64,000 nt of DNA from Ruminococcus sp. (GTDB taxonomy: Bacteria; Bacillota; Clostridia; Oscillospirales; Ruminococcaceae), in the NCBI GenBank assembly GCA_020860605.1, contig JAJBTZ010000061.1, positions 1 through 64,000 of the forward strand, in the 5' to 3' direction. Of the stretch, positions 45,287-51,517 are shown one piece after another. Positions within the stretch are counted from its first letter, which is position 1. The number at the start of each line of letters is the position of its first letter. The notes below the pieces were generated by a model. It saw only the letters and a list, made by a program, of their open reading frames with translations, was not told the DNA's origin and made no database searches. The translations under genes were made by a program, and so were the position numbers.

Positions 45287-45308
45287 AAAACGGGTCCATC
45301 GAAAAACA

Positions 45309-45677
45309 GCGCCTCCCTTCGGTCGGCGACCCCTCAGTCGCCCTTCGGGCGCCAGCTCCCCTTTCAGGGGAGCCTATAACTGGTTCTATCAGGGCTTTTG
45401 AGAGATCGAAAAAAGCCTCCCCCGAAGGGGGAGGGGGACCGTCGCCTCCAGCGACGGTGGAGGGGTGCGACCACCGAAGGTGGTCGCTTCGGCTGAGGAG
45501 GCGCCAGCCTCCGTAGCCGAACGTGTAGGGGCTGATATCATCCGCCCGGGATCTGCTGGGGGTTGCGGGCGGATGATATCCGCCCCTACAGTTGGCACCA
45601 CCTCGGCTCCCCCTCTGGGGGAGCTGGCAGCTGCGAAGCAGCTGACTGAGAGGGCGCGAGCCCCGAAGGGGCGAGCG
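45309..45677 (+). repeat. Modular palindromic repeat block 1
   Basis: Non-coding stretch made of consecutive short hairpins, many with GAA or TTC at the tip: GACCACC-GAA-GGTGGTC, GCCCC-GAA-GGGGC, CAGCTGC-GAA-GCAGCTG, CGCCC-TTC-GGGCG, with spacers such as CTGAGAGGG and GGTGGAGGGG. It contains the long inverted repeat listed separately. ORFs in the track here are artefacts of these repeats. Confidence 0.85.
45524..45590. repeat. Long imperfect inverted repeat (25-bp arms)
   Basis: Arms 45524-45548 and 45566-45590 are complementary except one position; the inner arm reads GATATCATCCGCCCG and the outer end is TGTAGGGGC. The loop is 17 nt. The layout is like a small non-coding mobile or REP-type element. 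Confidence 0.85.
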
Positions 45678-45699
45678 ATTTGGAAAGGAGGAGATTTTA

Positions 45700-45918
45700 A
45701 TGGCAAAGGCGACCTATAATAATATCGTAGAGCTTAGAATAGCTGGCTACATGGCTTTAAAAGAAGCCCTCGGCAGGGATAATGCATTGCGTTTCATGCA
45801 GGATTGTTATCCTGGCTCCGGTGATTATACTAAAGAAAAGTATGAGCAGCCAGATATAAGCGTCGATGAAATGTTCGATATGGTTGAAGAATACGAAAGA
45901 ACCAAGGCTGCCAGCTAA
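45700..45918 (+). CDS. Small GSGDYT protein, orphan copy (putative antitoxin)
   Basis: 72 aa, preceded by GGAGGAGATTTTA. VELRIAGYMALKEALG, then GSGDYTKEKYEQPDISVDEM and EYERTKAAS. It is a paralog of the protein at 47410, which follows a PIN-domain gene. I recall small proteins with an ALG...GSGDYT pattern next to PIN genes in diverse prokaryotes; no product name is secure. Here no PIN gene precedes it, only repeats, so it is an orphan, perhaps left after toxin loss or made by duplication. Its own promoter is not obvious. Confidence 0.7.
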   Translation: MAKATYNNIVELRIAGYMALKEALGRDNALRFMQDCYPGSGDYTKEKYEQPDISVDEMFDMVEEYERTKAAS

Positions 45919-45938
45919 CCCTGAGCAGCCTTTTCTTT
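45904..45938 (+). terminator. Terminator overlapping the stop of the orphan small gene
   Basis: AAGGCTGC (last codons) pairs with GCAGCCTT, followed by TTCTTT. The stem begins before the stop codon. The same element ends the second copy at 47620-47654. Confidence 0.75.
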
Positions 45939-45985
45939 GCCTCTCCCACGCTTAGGAGAGGGGGACCGCCGAAGGCGGTGGAGTG
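45939..45985 (+). repeat. Modular palindromic repeat block 2
   Basis: CTCTCC...GGAGAG hairpin followed by GACCGCC-GAA-GGCGGTGGAG. Nearly identical to the start of block 3. Confidence 0.8.
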
Positions 45986-46024
45986 GTTCCCCGAAAATTC
46001 TTCCCCAAAATCCCCAGATATTTA

Positions 46025-46053
46025 TTGACAAATCCGAAGCGGTGTGCTATTAT
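46025..46053 (+). promoter_or_regulatory. Promoter of surface-protein paralog 2
   Basis: TTGACA-17 bp-TATTAT, followed 7 nt later by the GG of the shared leader. Confidence 0.88.
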
Positions 46054-46069
46054 AGATATGGTTTTAACA

Positions 46070-46085
46070 CCAAAATATATTTTGG
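46070..46085 (+). promoter_or_regulatory. Shared leader palindrome, copy 2
   Basis: Identical CCAAAATATATTTTGG followed by AGGAATTC, 12 nt before the ATG of paralog 2. Confidence 0.85.
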
Positions 46086-46097
46086 AGGAATTCACAA

Positions 46098-46823
46098 ATG
46101 AAAAAAGTATTGTCAATCGCTTTGGCGATAGTCATGGTTCTCTCTGTAAGCGTTGTTGCTTTTGCTGATGACACTGTTGTCCTCAATCTTGATCAGGAAG
46201 ATGCATATATCTTCTGGTCTAACGGTAACTGGTCAACCGGCGAGTTCACAGATTATTTGATGACTGATCTTATCGCTGCTCTTCAGACCGAAGGCGCTCA
46301 GCTTGTTATCACAAGAAGCGCTGAAACTCATATTGAGCACAGTGGGTCGGAAACCTACGAGAAGTTCCTTGTTACCGACAGCTGGTATAGCGGAGTTGAT
46401 GTAGAATCTGGTTACAATTGGGTTTCACTCGGAACTGCTGGTCACAATAGCACCACTGAGCCTGGTGTTGGCATTATCGACTGTATCTCCGACGATGGTA
46501 TCACCATTGTTTACGATGGTAATACTATAGCTCAGGCATTGGTTGATGGTGGATTTGATGCTGAGGGTCATTCTGTTGTTTTCATTAGTAACAGTTCCCC
46601 TGAAAGCCAGTACAAGGTTTCCAACATCTCTGTAATCGTTCCTGAGGGTGCTGCTGCTGAAGAGGCTGAAGAGACCGAAGAGGCTGAGGCTGCTGAGGAG
46701 ACCACTGAGGCTGCTGAGTCCACTGAGACTTCTACTGCTTCTTCTCCTGACACTGGTGTAGCTCTTGCTCTCGTTCCGATGGCAATCGCTGGCATCGCTG
46801 TAGTTTCTTCTAAGAGAAGATAA
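46098..46823 (+). CDS. Secreted wall-anchored protein, paralog 2 (SPDTG tail)
   Basis: 241 aa with signal peptide (KKVLSIALAIVMVLSVSVVAFA/DD), ectodomain of about 160 residues (IFWSNGNWSTGEFTDYL, DSWYSGVDVESGYNWVSLG), linker EEAEETEEAEAAEETTEAAEST and the anchor SPDTGVALALVPMAIAGIAV plus KRR. Signal, linker and anchor closely match paralog 1, with the 3' end nearly identical in DNA, while the ectodomain is much more different. The shared pattern AALQTEGAQLVITRS aligns loosely with paralog 3's ALSEDGSQLVYTITN. Expected at the cell wall through a sortase not in this window. Function not recognised. Confidence 0.8.
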   Translation: MKKVLSIALAIVMVLSVSVVAFADDTVVLNLDQEDAYIFWSNGNWSTGEFTDYLMTDLIAALQTEGAQLVITRSAETHIEHSGSETYEKFLVTDSWYSGVDVESGYNWVSLGTAGHNSTTEPGVGIIDCISDDGITIVYDGNTIAQALVDGGFDAEGHSVVFISNSSPESQYKVSNISVIVPEGAAAEEAEETEEAEAAEETTEAAESTETSTASSPDTGVALALVPMAIAGIAVVSSKRR

Positions 46824-46840
46824 TCTCTAAGCACTAACCA

Positions 46841-46877
46841 AAAGACCGTGAGCCCAGGGCTTGCGGTCTTTTTCTTT
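46841..46877 (+). terminator. Terminator of paralog 2
   Basis: AAAGACCG...CGGTCTTT outer stem with inner AGCCC/GGGCT, then TTCTTT. Confidence 0.88.
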
Positions 46878-46887
46878 AAATTGCCTA

Positions 46888-46916
46888 TTGCAATACATCG
46901 AAATTTGTGATATAAT
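46888..46916 (+). promoter_or_regulatory. Promoter of the PIN/small-protein pair
   Basis: TTGCAA-17 bp-TATAAT, about 43 bp before the GTG start. Confidence 0.8.
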
Positions 46917-46958
46917 ACTACCAAGCGAGAACCTATACAATCTATAGGCGGTGGAATT

Positions 46959-47435
46959 GTGAAAGTATATTTGGATTGCTGCTGCTATTGCAGACAGTTC
47001 GACGATTTAACTCAAGAGCAGGTTAGAGCTGAGGTCAAGGCGATCGTCGCAATTTTTAAATTGCATGCACAAGGAAGTGTGTCACTTGTCGGAAGCGATG
47101 TTCTAACCTTTGAGTTTGGCAAAATAAGCGATTGTGATAAAAGAATGCAGATTCTCAGTGACTTTAGCAATGTAGATGAAGTTATTGAGATAAGCGACAG
47201 CAATAGATCACGTGCAAATCAGATTCAGGAGTTGTCTAATATTCACGCGTGCGATGCAGCTCATATAGCGTGTGCAGAAGAAGCTGGCGCAGATGTGATG
47301 CTAACGACCGATTACAAGCTTATAAAGATGGCTTCAAGACTAGATTTAGAAGTAGAAGTTATGAACCCAAGGGATTGTTTTGAACAATTTTTGAATGGAG
47401 GAGATTTTAATGGCACAAGTGAGAACGAATTATAG
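46959..47435 (+). CDS. PIN-domain protein (putative toxin ribonuclease)
   Basis: 158 aa, GTG start. KVYLDCCCYCRQFDDLTQEQ matches the YLD.CC.NRPFDD-type opening of a PIN subgroup, with the first catalytic Asp at residue 6. Later acidic residues are in LTFEFGK, HACDAAHIACAEEAGADVM and LTTDYKLIK, matching the metal-binding set of PIN nucleases. PIN proteins in toxin-antitoxin pairs cleave tRNA, rRNA or mRNA. Its 3' end overlaps the small GSGDYT gene by 26 nt, so the two are translated together. Codon use is more A/T-rich than the surrounding core, hinting at transfer. The cysteine cluster at residues 7-11 is notable. Confidence 0.82.
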   Translation: MKVYLDCCCYCRQFDDLTQEQVRAEVKAIVAIFKLHAQGSVSLVGSDVLTFEFGKISDCDKRMQILSDFSNVDEVIEISDSNRSRANQIQELSNIHACDAAHIACAEEAGADVMLTTDYKLIKMASRLDLEVEVMNPRDCFEQFLNGGDFNGTSENEL

Positions 47436-47634
47436 TAATCCGGTAGAGCTAAGGATTGCAGGCTATGAAGCACTGGAGAAAGCGCTTGGCGCTGAGAATG
47501 CAGCTCTTTTCATGAAGCAGAATTGTCCCTGCTCTGGCGATTACACGAAAGAAAAGTACGAACAACCTGACATAAGCGTCGACGAGCTTTATGCAATGAT
47601 TGAAGAATACGAAAGAACCAAGGCTGCCAGCTAA
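47410..47634 (+). CDS. Small GSGDYT protein, partner of the PIN protein (putative antitoxin)
   Basis: 74 aa from the ATG at 47410 (GGAGGAGATTTTA upstream); the track's earlier ATG at 47395 belongs to the Shine-Dalgarno region. VELRIAGYEALEKALGAENAALFMK, then CSGDYTKEKYEQPDISVDEL and EYERTKAAS. It lies 26 nt inside the PIN gene in another frame. Partnership is inferred from overlap and from recollection that PIN genes with the YLDxCC opening often have such neighbours. The order toxin then antitoxin is reversed relative to classic VapBC. Confidence 0.75.
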   Translation: MAQVRTNYSNPVELRIAGYEALEKALGAENAALFMKQNCPCSGDYTKEKYEQPDISVDELYAMIEEYERTKAAS

Positions 47635-47654
47635 CCCTGAGCAGCCTTTTCTTT
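47620..47654 (+). terminator. Terminator overlapping the stop of the small partner gene
   Basis: AAGGCTGC / GCAGCCTT hairpin and TTCTTT, identical to that at 45904-45938. Confidence 0.75.
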
Positions 47655-47830
47655 GCCTCTCCTACGCTTAGGAGAGGGGGGACCGCCGAAGGCGGTGGAG
47701 TGATGGCTCCCCTCCGGGGGAGACGCATTAGTTCGGCGTTGCCGAACTAAGAGAGTTGTTTCGCAACTCTGACTGAGAGGGCGCGAGCCCCGAAGGGGCG
47801 AGCGGTCGCCGAAGGTGGTGGTGGAGGGGT
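47655..47830 (+). repeat. Modular palindromic repeat block 3
   Basis: Hairpins in series: CTCTCC/GGAGAG, GACCGCC-GAA-GGCGGT, GGCTCCCC/GGGGGAG, TTAGTTCGGC/GCCGAACTAA, AGAGTTG/CAACTCT, GCCCC-GAA-GGGGC. Spacers GACTGAGAGGGCGCGAG and GGTGGAGGGG recur in the other blocks. Confidence 0.85.
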
Positions 47831-47864
47831 TTGTGTAAATTTGAGGTAAATTTCGCATTTTCGG

Positions 47865-47893
47865 TTGACAAACTCAAGATATAGTGGTATGAT
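47865..47893 (+). promoter_or_regulatory. Promoter of surface-protein paralog 3
   Basis: TTGACA-17 bp-TATGAT, again followed after 7 nt by GG of the shared leader (GGTTTTAAACC). Confidence 0.88.
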
Positions 47894-47908
47894 AGTAGAG
47901 GTTTTAAA

Positions 47909-47924
47909 CCAAAATATATTTTGG
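47909..47924 (+). promoter_or_regulatory. Shared leader palindrome, copy 3
   Basis: Third identical CCAAAATATATTTTGG. Here the upstream GGTTT can pair fully with AAACC, so the CC is claimed by two alternative helices. Confidence 0.85.
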
Positions 47925-47935
47925 AGGAATTCGAA

Positions 47936-48601
47936 ATGAAGAAATTCTTATCAATGGCAGTTGCCCTCGTCATGGTTCTTTCCTTGACCTGTGTAGCATT
48001 TGCAGATGTTTCTGTAGATGTTAGTGGCATCGACACTGCATCCAGCTGGGACACTTATGGCGCATCCTATGAGGATGATTCTATGGTAATCTCTCTCGAT
48101 GACATGAACGCTATCGTTGAGGCTCTTAGCGAAGATGGCTCTCAGCTCGTTTACACCATCACCAATACTGCTGGTTGGTTCCAGGTAGGCTTCAATGCTG
48201 ATACTGCTGCTTATTCCAACTCTGGCGATCCTGATGGTGAGTCCGGCTATGTTGCTTACACTGTTGAAGCTGATGGCGACAACCAGAAGGTTACTGTAGA
48301 CGGCAAGGCTGTTTACGATCTTATCACTGCTTCTGACTGGTATCAGCTCATCTGCGGTGGCGAAGTTCTTTTGAACGTAACCGTCGTTTCTGCTGGTTCT
48401 GAGACTGCTGCTGTAGAGGCCGAAGAGGCTGAGGCTGCTGAGGAGACTGAGGAGGCTTCTGAGGAAGCTGCTGAGGCTGCCGAGGAGACCACTGAGGCTG
48501 CTGCTGAAGAGACCACCACTTCTCCTGCTACTGGTGTTGCACTTGCCCTCGTTCCGATGGCAATCGCTGGCATCGCTGTTGTAGGTTCCAAGAGAAGATA
48601 A
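47936..48601 (+). CDS. Secreted wall-anchored protein, paralog 3 (SPATG tail)
   Basis: 221 aa from ATG 47936; the track's TTG at 47921 is within the leader. Signal peptide KKFLSMAVALVMVLSLTCVAFA/DV, ectodomain of about 130 residues (SSWDTYGASYED, YTITNTAGWFQVGFN, SDWYQLICGGEVLLNVTVV), linker of Glu/Ala repeats, then SPATGVALALVPMAIAGIAV and KRR. SPATG differs from SPDTG of its sisters. The ectodomain ends in an alternating hydrophobic strand pattern consistent with a beta sandwich, possibly carbohydrate binding. GCT/GTT-rich codons like the other two. Confidence 0.8.
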   Translation: MKKFLSMAVALVMVLSLTCVAFADVSVDVSGIDTASSWDTYGASYEDDSMVISLDDMNAIVEALSEDGSQLVYTITNTAGWFQVGFNADTAAYSNSGDPDGESGYVAYTVEADGDNQKVTVDGKAVYDLITASDWYQLICGGEVLLNVTVVSAGSETAAVEAEEAEAAEETEEASEEAAEAAEETTEAAAEETTTSPATGVALALVPMAIAGIAVVGSKRR

Positions 48602-48616
48602 TCTCTAAGTAATCCA

Positions 48617-48650
48617 AAAGACCGTAGGCCCCGCCTGCGGTCTTTTTCTT
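48617..48650 (+). terminator. Terminator of paralog 3
   Basis: AAAGACCG...CGGTCTTT outer stem with inner AGGC/GCCT, followed by TTCTT. Confidence 0.88.
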
Positions 48651-48660
48651 TGGCGCAATT

Positions 48661-49095
48661 AAAGCCTCTCCTAAGCTTAGGAGAGGGGGACACTTTGCCT
48701 TCGGCAAAGCCGGGGGACCGCCACGCGAAGCGTGGTGGTGGAGGGGTGCGATTTCGCCGAAGGCGAAATTCCGCAGTTGGCCTTCGGCCAACTGCAACGC
48801 TCGCCCTGCGGGCTCGCGCCCTCTCAGTCGCCCTACGGGCGACAGCTCCCCCAGAGGGGGAGCCAAGATTTCCGCTTGCACAAAGCCTTCCTTGAGGCAA
48901 CAACTCGGCTCTCCCTCCGGGAGAGCTGGCAGCTGCGAAGCAGCTGACTGAGAGGGCGCGAGCGAAGCGAGCGCGTCGCCACGAAGTGGCGACAAACCCT
49001 TCCTTCAGCAGCAGCTTTCGAGAGAACAAAAATGGCTCCCCTTATCAAGGGGAGCTGTCGCCGAAGGCGACTGAGAGGTTCCGTAGGGGCGAGCG
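48661..49095 (+). repeat. Modular palindromic repeat block 4
   Basis: Largest block, non-coding. It opens with the palindrome CTCTCCTAAGCTTAGGAGAG, then CTTTGCC-TTC-GGCAAAG, CCACGC-GAA-GCGTGG, ATTTCGCC-GAA-GGCGAAAT, CAGTTGGCC-TTC-GGCCAACTG, CAGCTGC-GAA-GCAGCTG, GTCGCCAC-GAA-GTGGCGAC and GTCGCC-GAA-GGCGAC. Stem sequences differ from module to module but each stays self-complementary. Track ORFs here are artefacts. Confidence 0.87.
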
Positions 49096-49123
49096 CTTTT
49101 TTCCAAAAAAAGTCCCCTATCCC

Positions 49124-49152
49124 TTGACAATCCCCCTAAAAAGGTTTATCAT
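49124..49152 (+). promoter_or_regulatory. Promoter of asnS
   Basis: TTGACA-17 bp-TATCAT; leader about 28 nt with no room for a T-box. Confidence 0.87.
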
Positions 49153-49186
49153 AAACAGAGCACAATTTATAAAGGGGACGTATGCT

Positions 49187-50578
49187 ATGCCAAAACTTCT
49201 GATTGACGAGATATACAAGAGTGTGAAAGGGCTTTTGCCGATTGAGGAGGCTGCCGATGGCGCCATTGTCAGAGTCGAGGGCTGGATGAGAACCAATCGC
49301 TCCAATAACAATATCGGCTTTATCGCTCTGAATGATGGCTCCTGCTTCACTAATTGCCAGGTGGTCTATGAGGCTGAGAAGCTCGAGAATTATGCTGAGA
49401 TTTCGAAGCTCCTCACCGGCTGCGCTGTCAGCGTGACGGGAAAATTAAACCACACTCTCGAGGCCAAGCAGCCTTTTGAGATAAATGCAAGCGAGATTAC
49501 ACTTCTTGGCGCCTGCGATTCGAGCTATCCCTTGCAGAAAAAGCGCCATTCCCTCGAATTTTTAAGAGAGATCCCGCATTTAAGACCCAGAACCAACACC
49601 TTCATGGCTGTTTTCAAGATTCGCTCGATCGTTTCCCAGTCGATTCACCAGTTCTTCCGTGAGAACGGCTTCAGCTATATCCACACCCCTCTTATCACCG
49701 GCAACGACGCCGAAGGAGCAGGGGAGACCTTCACTGTCACAACTCGTGAGGATGGCGATTATCAGAACGATTTCTTCGGAAAACATGCCTGCCTGACCGT
49801 TTCCGGCCAGCTCCATGTTGAGCCGTTTGCACTTGCCCTCGGCAAGGTCTACACCTTCGGCCCAACCTTCAGAGCTGAGAACTCCAACACCCCTTATCAC
49901 CTGAACGAATTCTGGATGGTAGAGCCTGAGATGGCCTTCTGCGACCTCAAGGGCGACATGGCCGTTATGGAGGCTCTCGTCAAGTATATTATTCGTGATG
50001 TTCTGGAAAGCTGCCCTGACGAAATGAAGTTCCTTAACGATTTTGTCTCCGAAAAGCATGATTTGATAGACAAGCTCGAACACGTCATGAATTCCGACTT
50101 CAAGGTCATCACCTATACTGAGGCTGTCGACTACCTCAAGAACGCTCCCGTCCAGTTCGAGAACCCTGTTGAATGGGGAATGGACTTCTTCAAGGAGCAC
50201 GAGGTCTACCTCTGCGATCAGGTCGCGAAGGGCCCAGTTTTCCTCATCGACTTCCCGAAGGACATCAAGGCCTTCTATATGAAGCTTAATCCCGACGGCA
50301 AGACCGTCGCTGCCTGCGACCTCCTTGCTCCCGGAGTAGGCGAGCTCATGGGCGGTTCCCAGCGCGAGGAGAACTTCGACGTCCTGGTCAAGAAGATGGA
50401 AGACATGAATATGGACAGAGGCACCCTCGAGTGGTACCTTGATCTCCGCAAATACGGCGGAGTTGTCCATTCTGGATTTGGATTAGGACTCGAAAGAATC
50501 CTCATGTATATAACCGGCGTTTCGAATATCCGTGACGTCATCCCATACGCAAGAACACCCAAGAACCTGAAATTCTAA
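49187..50578 (+). CDS. asnS: Asparaginyl-tRNA synthetase
   Basis: Class IIb synthetase charging tRNA-Asn. N-terminal OB-fold (VRVEGWMRTNRSNNNIGFIALNDG) and class II core with RSIVSQSIHQFFRENGFSYI, TFTVTTREDGDYQNDFF, TFRAENSNTPYHLNEFWMVE and GFGLGLERILMYITGVSNIRDV. I use ATG 49187 (MPKLLIDEIYK) after AAAGGGGACGTATGCT, giving 463 aa; the track's longer start runs back through the repeat block and the promoter. Presence of asnS means Asn-tRNA can be made directly. Confidence 0.97.
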   Translation: MPKLLIDEIYKSVKGLLPIEEAADGAIVRVEGWMRTNRSNNNIGFIALNDGSCFTNCQVVYEAEKLENYAEISKLLTGCAVSVTGKLNHTLEAKQPFEINASEITLLGACDSSYPLQKKRHSLEFLREIPHLRPRTNTFMAVFKIRSIVSQSIHQFFRENGFSYIHTPLITGNDAEGAGETFTVTTREDGDYQNDFFGKHACLTVSGQLHVEPFALALGKVYTFGPTFRAENSNTPYHLNEFWMVEPEMAFCDLKGDMAVMEALVKYIIRDVLESCPDEMKFLNDFVSEKHDLIDKLEHVMNSDFKVITYTEAVDYLKNAPVQFENPVEWGMDFFKEHEVYLCDQVAKGPVFLIDFPKDIKAFYMKLNPDGKTVAACDLLAPGVGELMGGSQREENFDVLVKKMEDMNMDRGTLEWYLDLRKYGGVVHSGFGLGLERILMYITGVSNIRDVIPYARTPKNLKF

Positions 50579-50594
50579 TCAAGGAGGAACCATT

Positions 50595-51473
50595 TTGGCA
50601 AACTATAAAGTTTTCTCAGACGTCACCTGCGACATAACCAAAGAGATGATCGAAGAGCTCTCGGAAGTCACCTTCGTCCCAATGAATATCACCGTCGGTG
50701 ACGAAGGCTACGTCTACAGCTATTCTGATGACGGCGACATCACAATCGAAGAGTTCTATCAGAAGCTTCGCTCCGGCCTTTTCGCCTCGACATCCCAGAT
50801 AAATCCCGAAGTCTACGAAGAGTTCTTCGAGCCCGAGCTCAAGGCTGGCAACGACATCATCTACATAGGTCTCACCTCAGGCCTTTCGCAGACATTGAAC
50901 GCTTCAAGAGTCGCTGCAAGAAACCTTTCGGAGCAGTGCCCCGACAGAAGAATCGAGATTGTCGACCCATTTGACGCCTCACTCGGCCAGGGCTTCCTTC
51001 TCTATGAAGCCATCAAAGAGATGAGAAGAGGCCTCAGCATGGACGAGCTTCTTAACTGGATCGAAGAGCACAAGTACCATGTCTGCCATTGGTTCACCGT
51101 TGATACCTTCGAGCACCTCAAGCGTGGCGGAAGAGTTTCTGGCGCAACTGCTGCTATGGGAACAGTACTTCAGGTCAAGCCTCTTCTCACGGTTGACGAC
51201 GAAGGCAAGCTCCAGACTATTGCCAAGCCTCGCGGAAGAAAACAGGCAACTACTGCTCTTATCGACCATGTCAAGAACTCTATTCGCCCTGACATCGGCA
51301 CATTTATCCTCATCGGTCACGCTGACAATCTTGCAGCTGCCGAGGAAATCCGTGATGAGCTCAAGCAGCTCTACCCGAATTCCACCATCGGAATCACCGA
51401 CATCGGACCAGTAATCGGCGCTCACGTTGGCCCCGGCATGACAGCCGTTGTCCACTGGGGAGACAGACACTGA
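50595..51473 (+). CDS. DegV family fatty-acid-binding protein
   Basis: 292 aa. DegV/FakB-type proteins hold a fatty acid for phosphorylation by FakA. FSDVTCDITKEMIEE opening, STSQINPEVYEEFF with the conserved TSQ, IYIGLTSGLSQTLNAS, FTVDTFEHLKRGGRVS and IGPVIGAHVGPG near the end are the family blocks. TTG start after AAGGAGGAACCATT. Located 16 nt after asnS and ended by a strong terminator, so co-transcription with asnS is likely. No FakA gene in this window. Confidence 0.93.
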   Translation: MANYKVFSDVTCDITKEMIEELSEVTFVPMNITVGDEGYVYSYSDDGDITIEEFYQKLRSGLFASTSQINPEVYEEFFEPELKAGNDIIYIGLTSGLSQTLNASRVAARNLSEQCPDRRIEIVDPFDASLGQGFLLYEAIKEMRRGLSMDELLNWIEEHKYHVCHWFTVDTFEHLKRGGRVSGATAAMGTVLQVKPLLTVDDEGKLQTIAKPRGRKQATTALIDHVKNSIRPDIGTFILIGHADNLAAAEEIRDELKQLYPNSTIGITDIGPVIGAHVGPGMTAVVHWGDRH

Positions 51474-51485
51474 ATAAAAAAATTA

Positions 51486-51517
51486 AAGCGGAGTGCAGCC
51501 ACTCCGCTTGTTTTTTT
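51486..51517 (+). terminator. Bidirectional terminator between degV and the HD gene
   Basis: Perfect 10-bp stem AAGCGGAGTG / CACTCCGCTT with CAGC loop, T7 on the plus strand and an A-rich left flank that serves as a T run for the converging minus-strand gene. Confidence 0.9.

Noticed and set aside
45983-46168. 61-aa ORF over the promoter and leader of paralog 2
   Set aside because: Overlaps promoter, palindrome and signal-peptide region in another frame; no independent support.
48343-49029. Minus-strand ORFs of 155-228 aa across repeat block 4
   Set aside because: Composed of translated palindromic repeats and the reverse of an E/A linker; no start signals or conserved domains.
45309-49095. 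CRISPR array interpretation of the repeat blocks
   Set aside because: Repeats are not of constant length or spacing, have no unique spacers and no cas genes nearby.
49580-50470. 296-aa minus-strand ORF opposite asnS
   Set aside because: Lies wholly within asnS on the other strand, no recognisable domain, no ribosome binding site; a shadow produced by codon bias.
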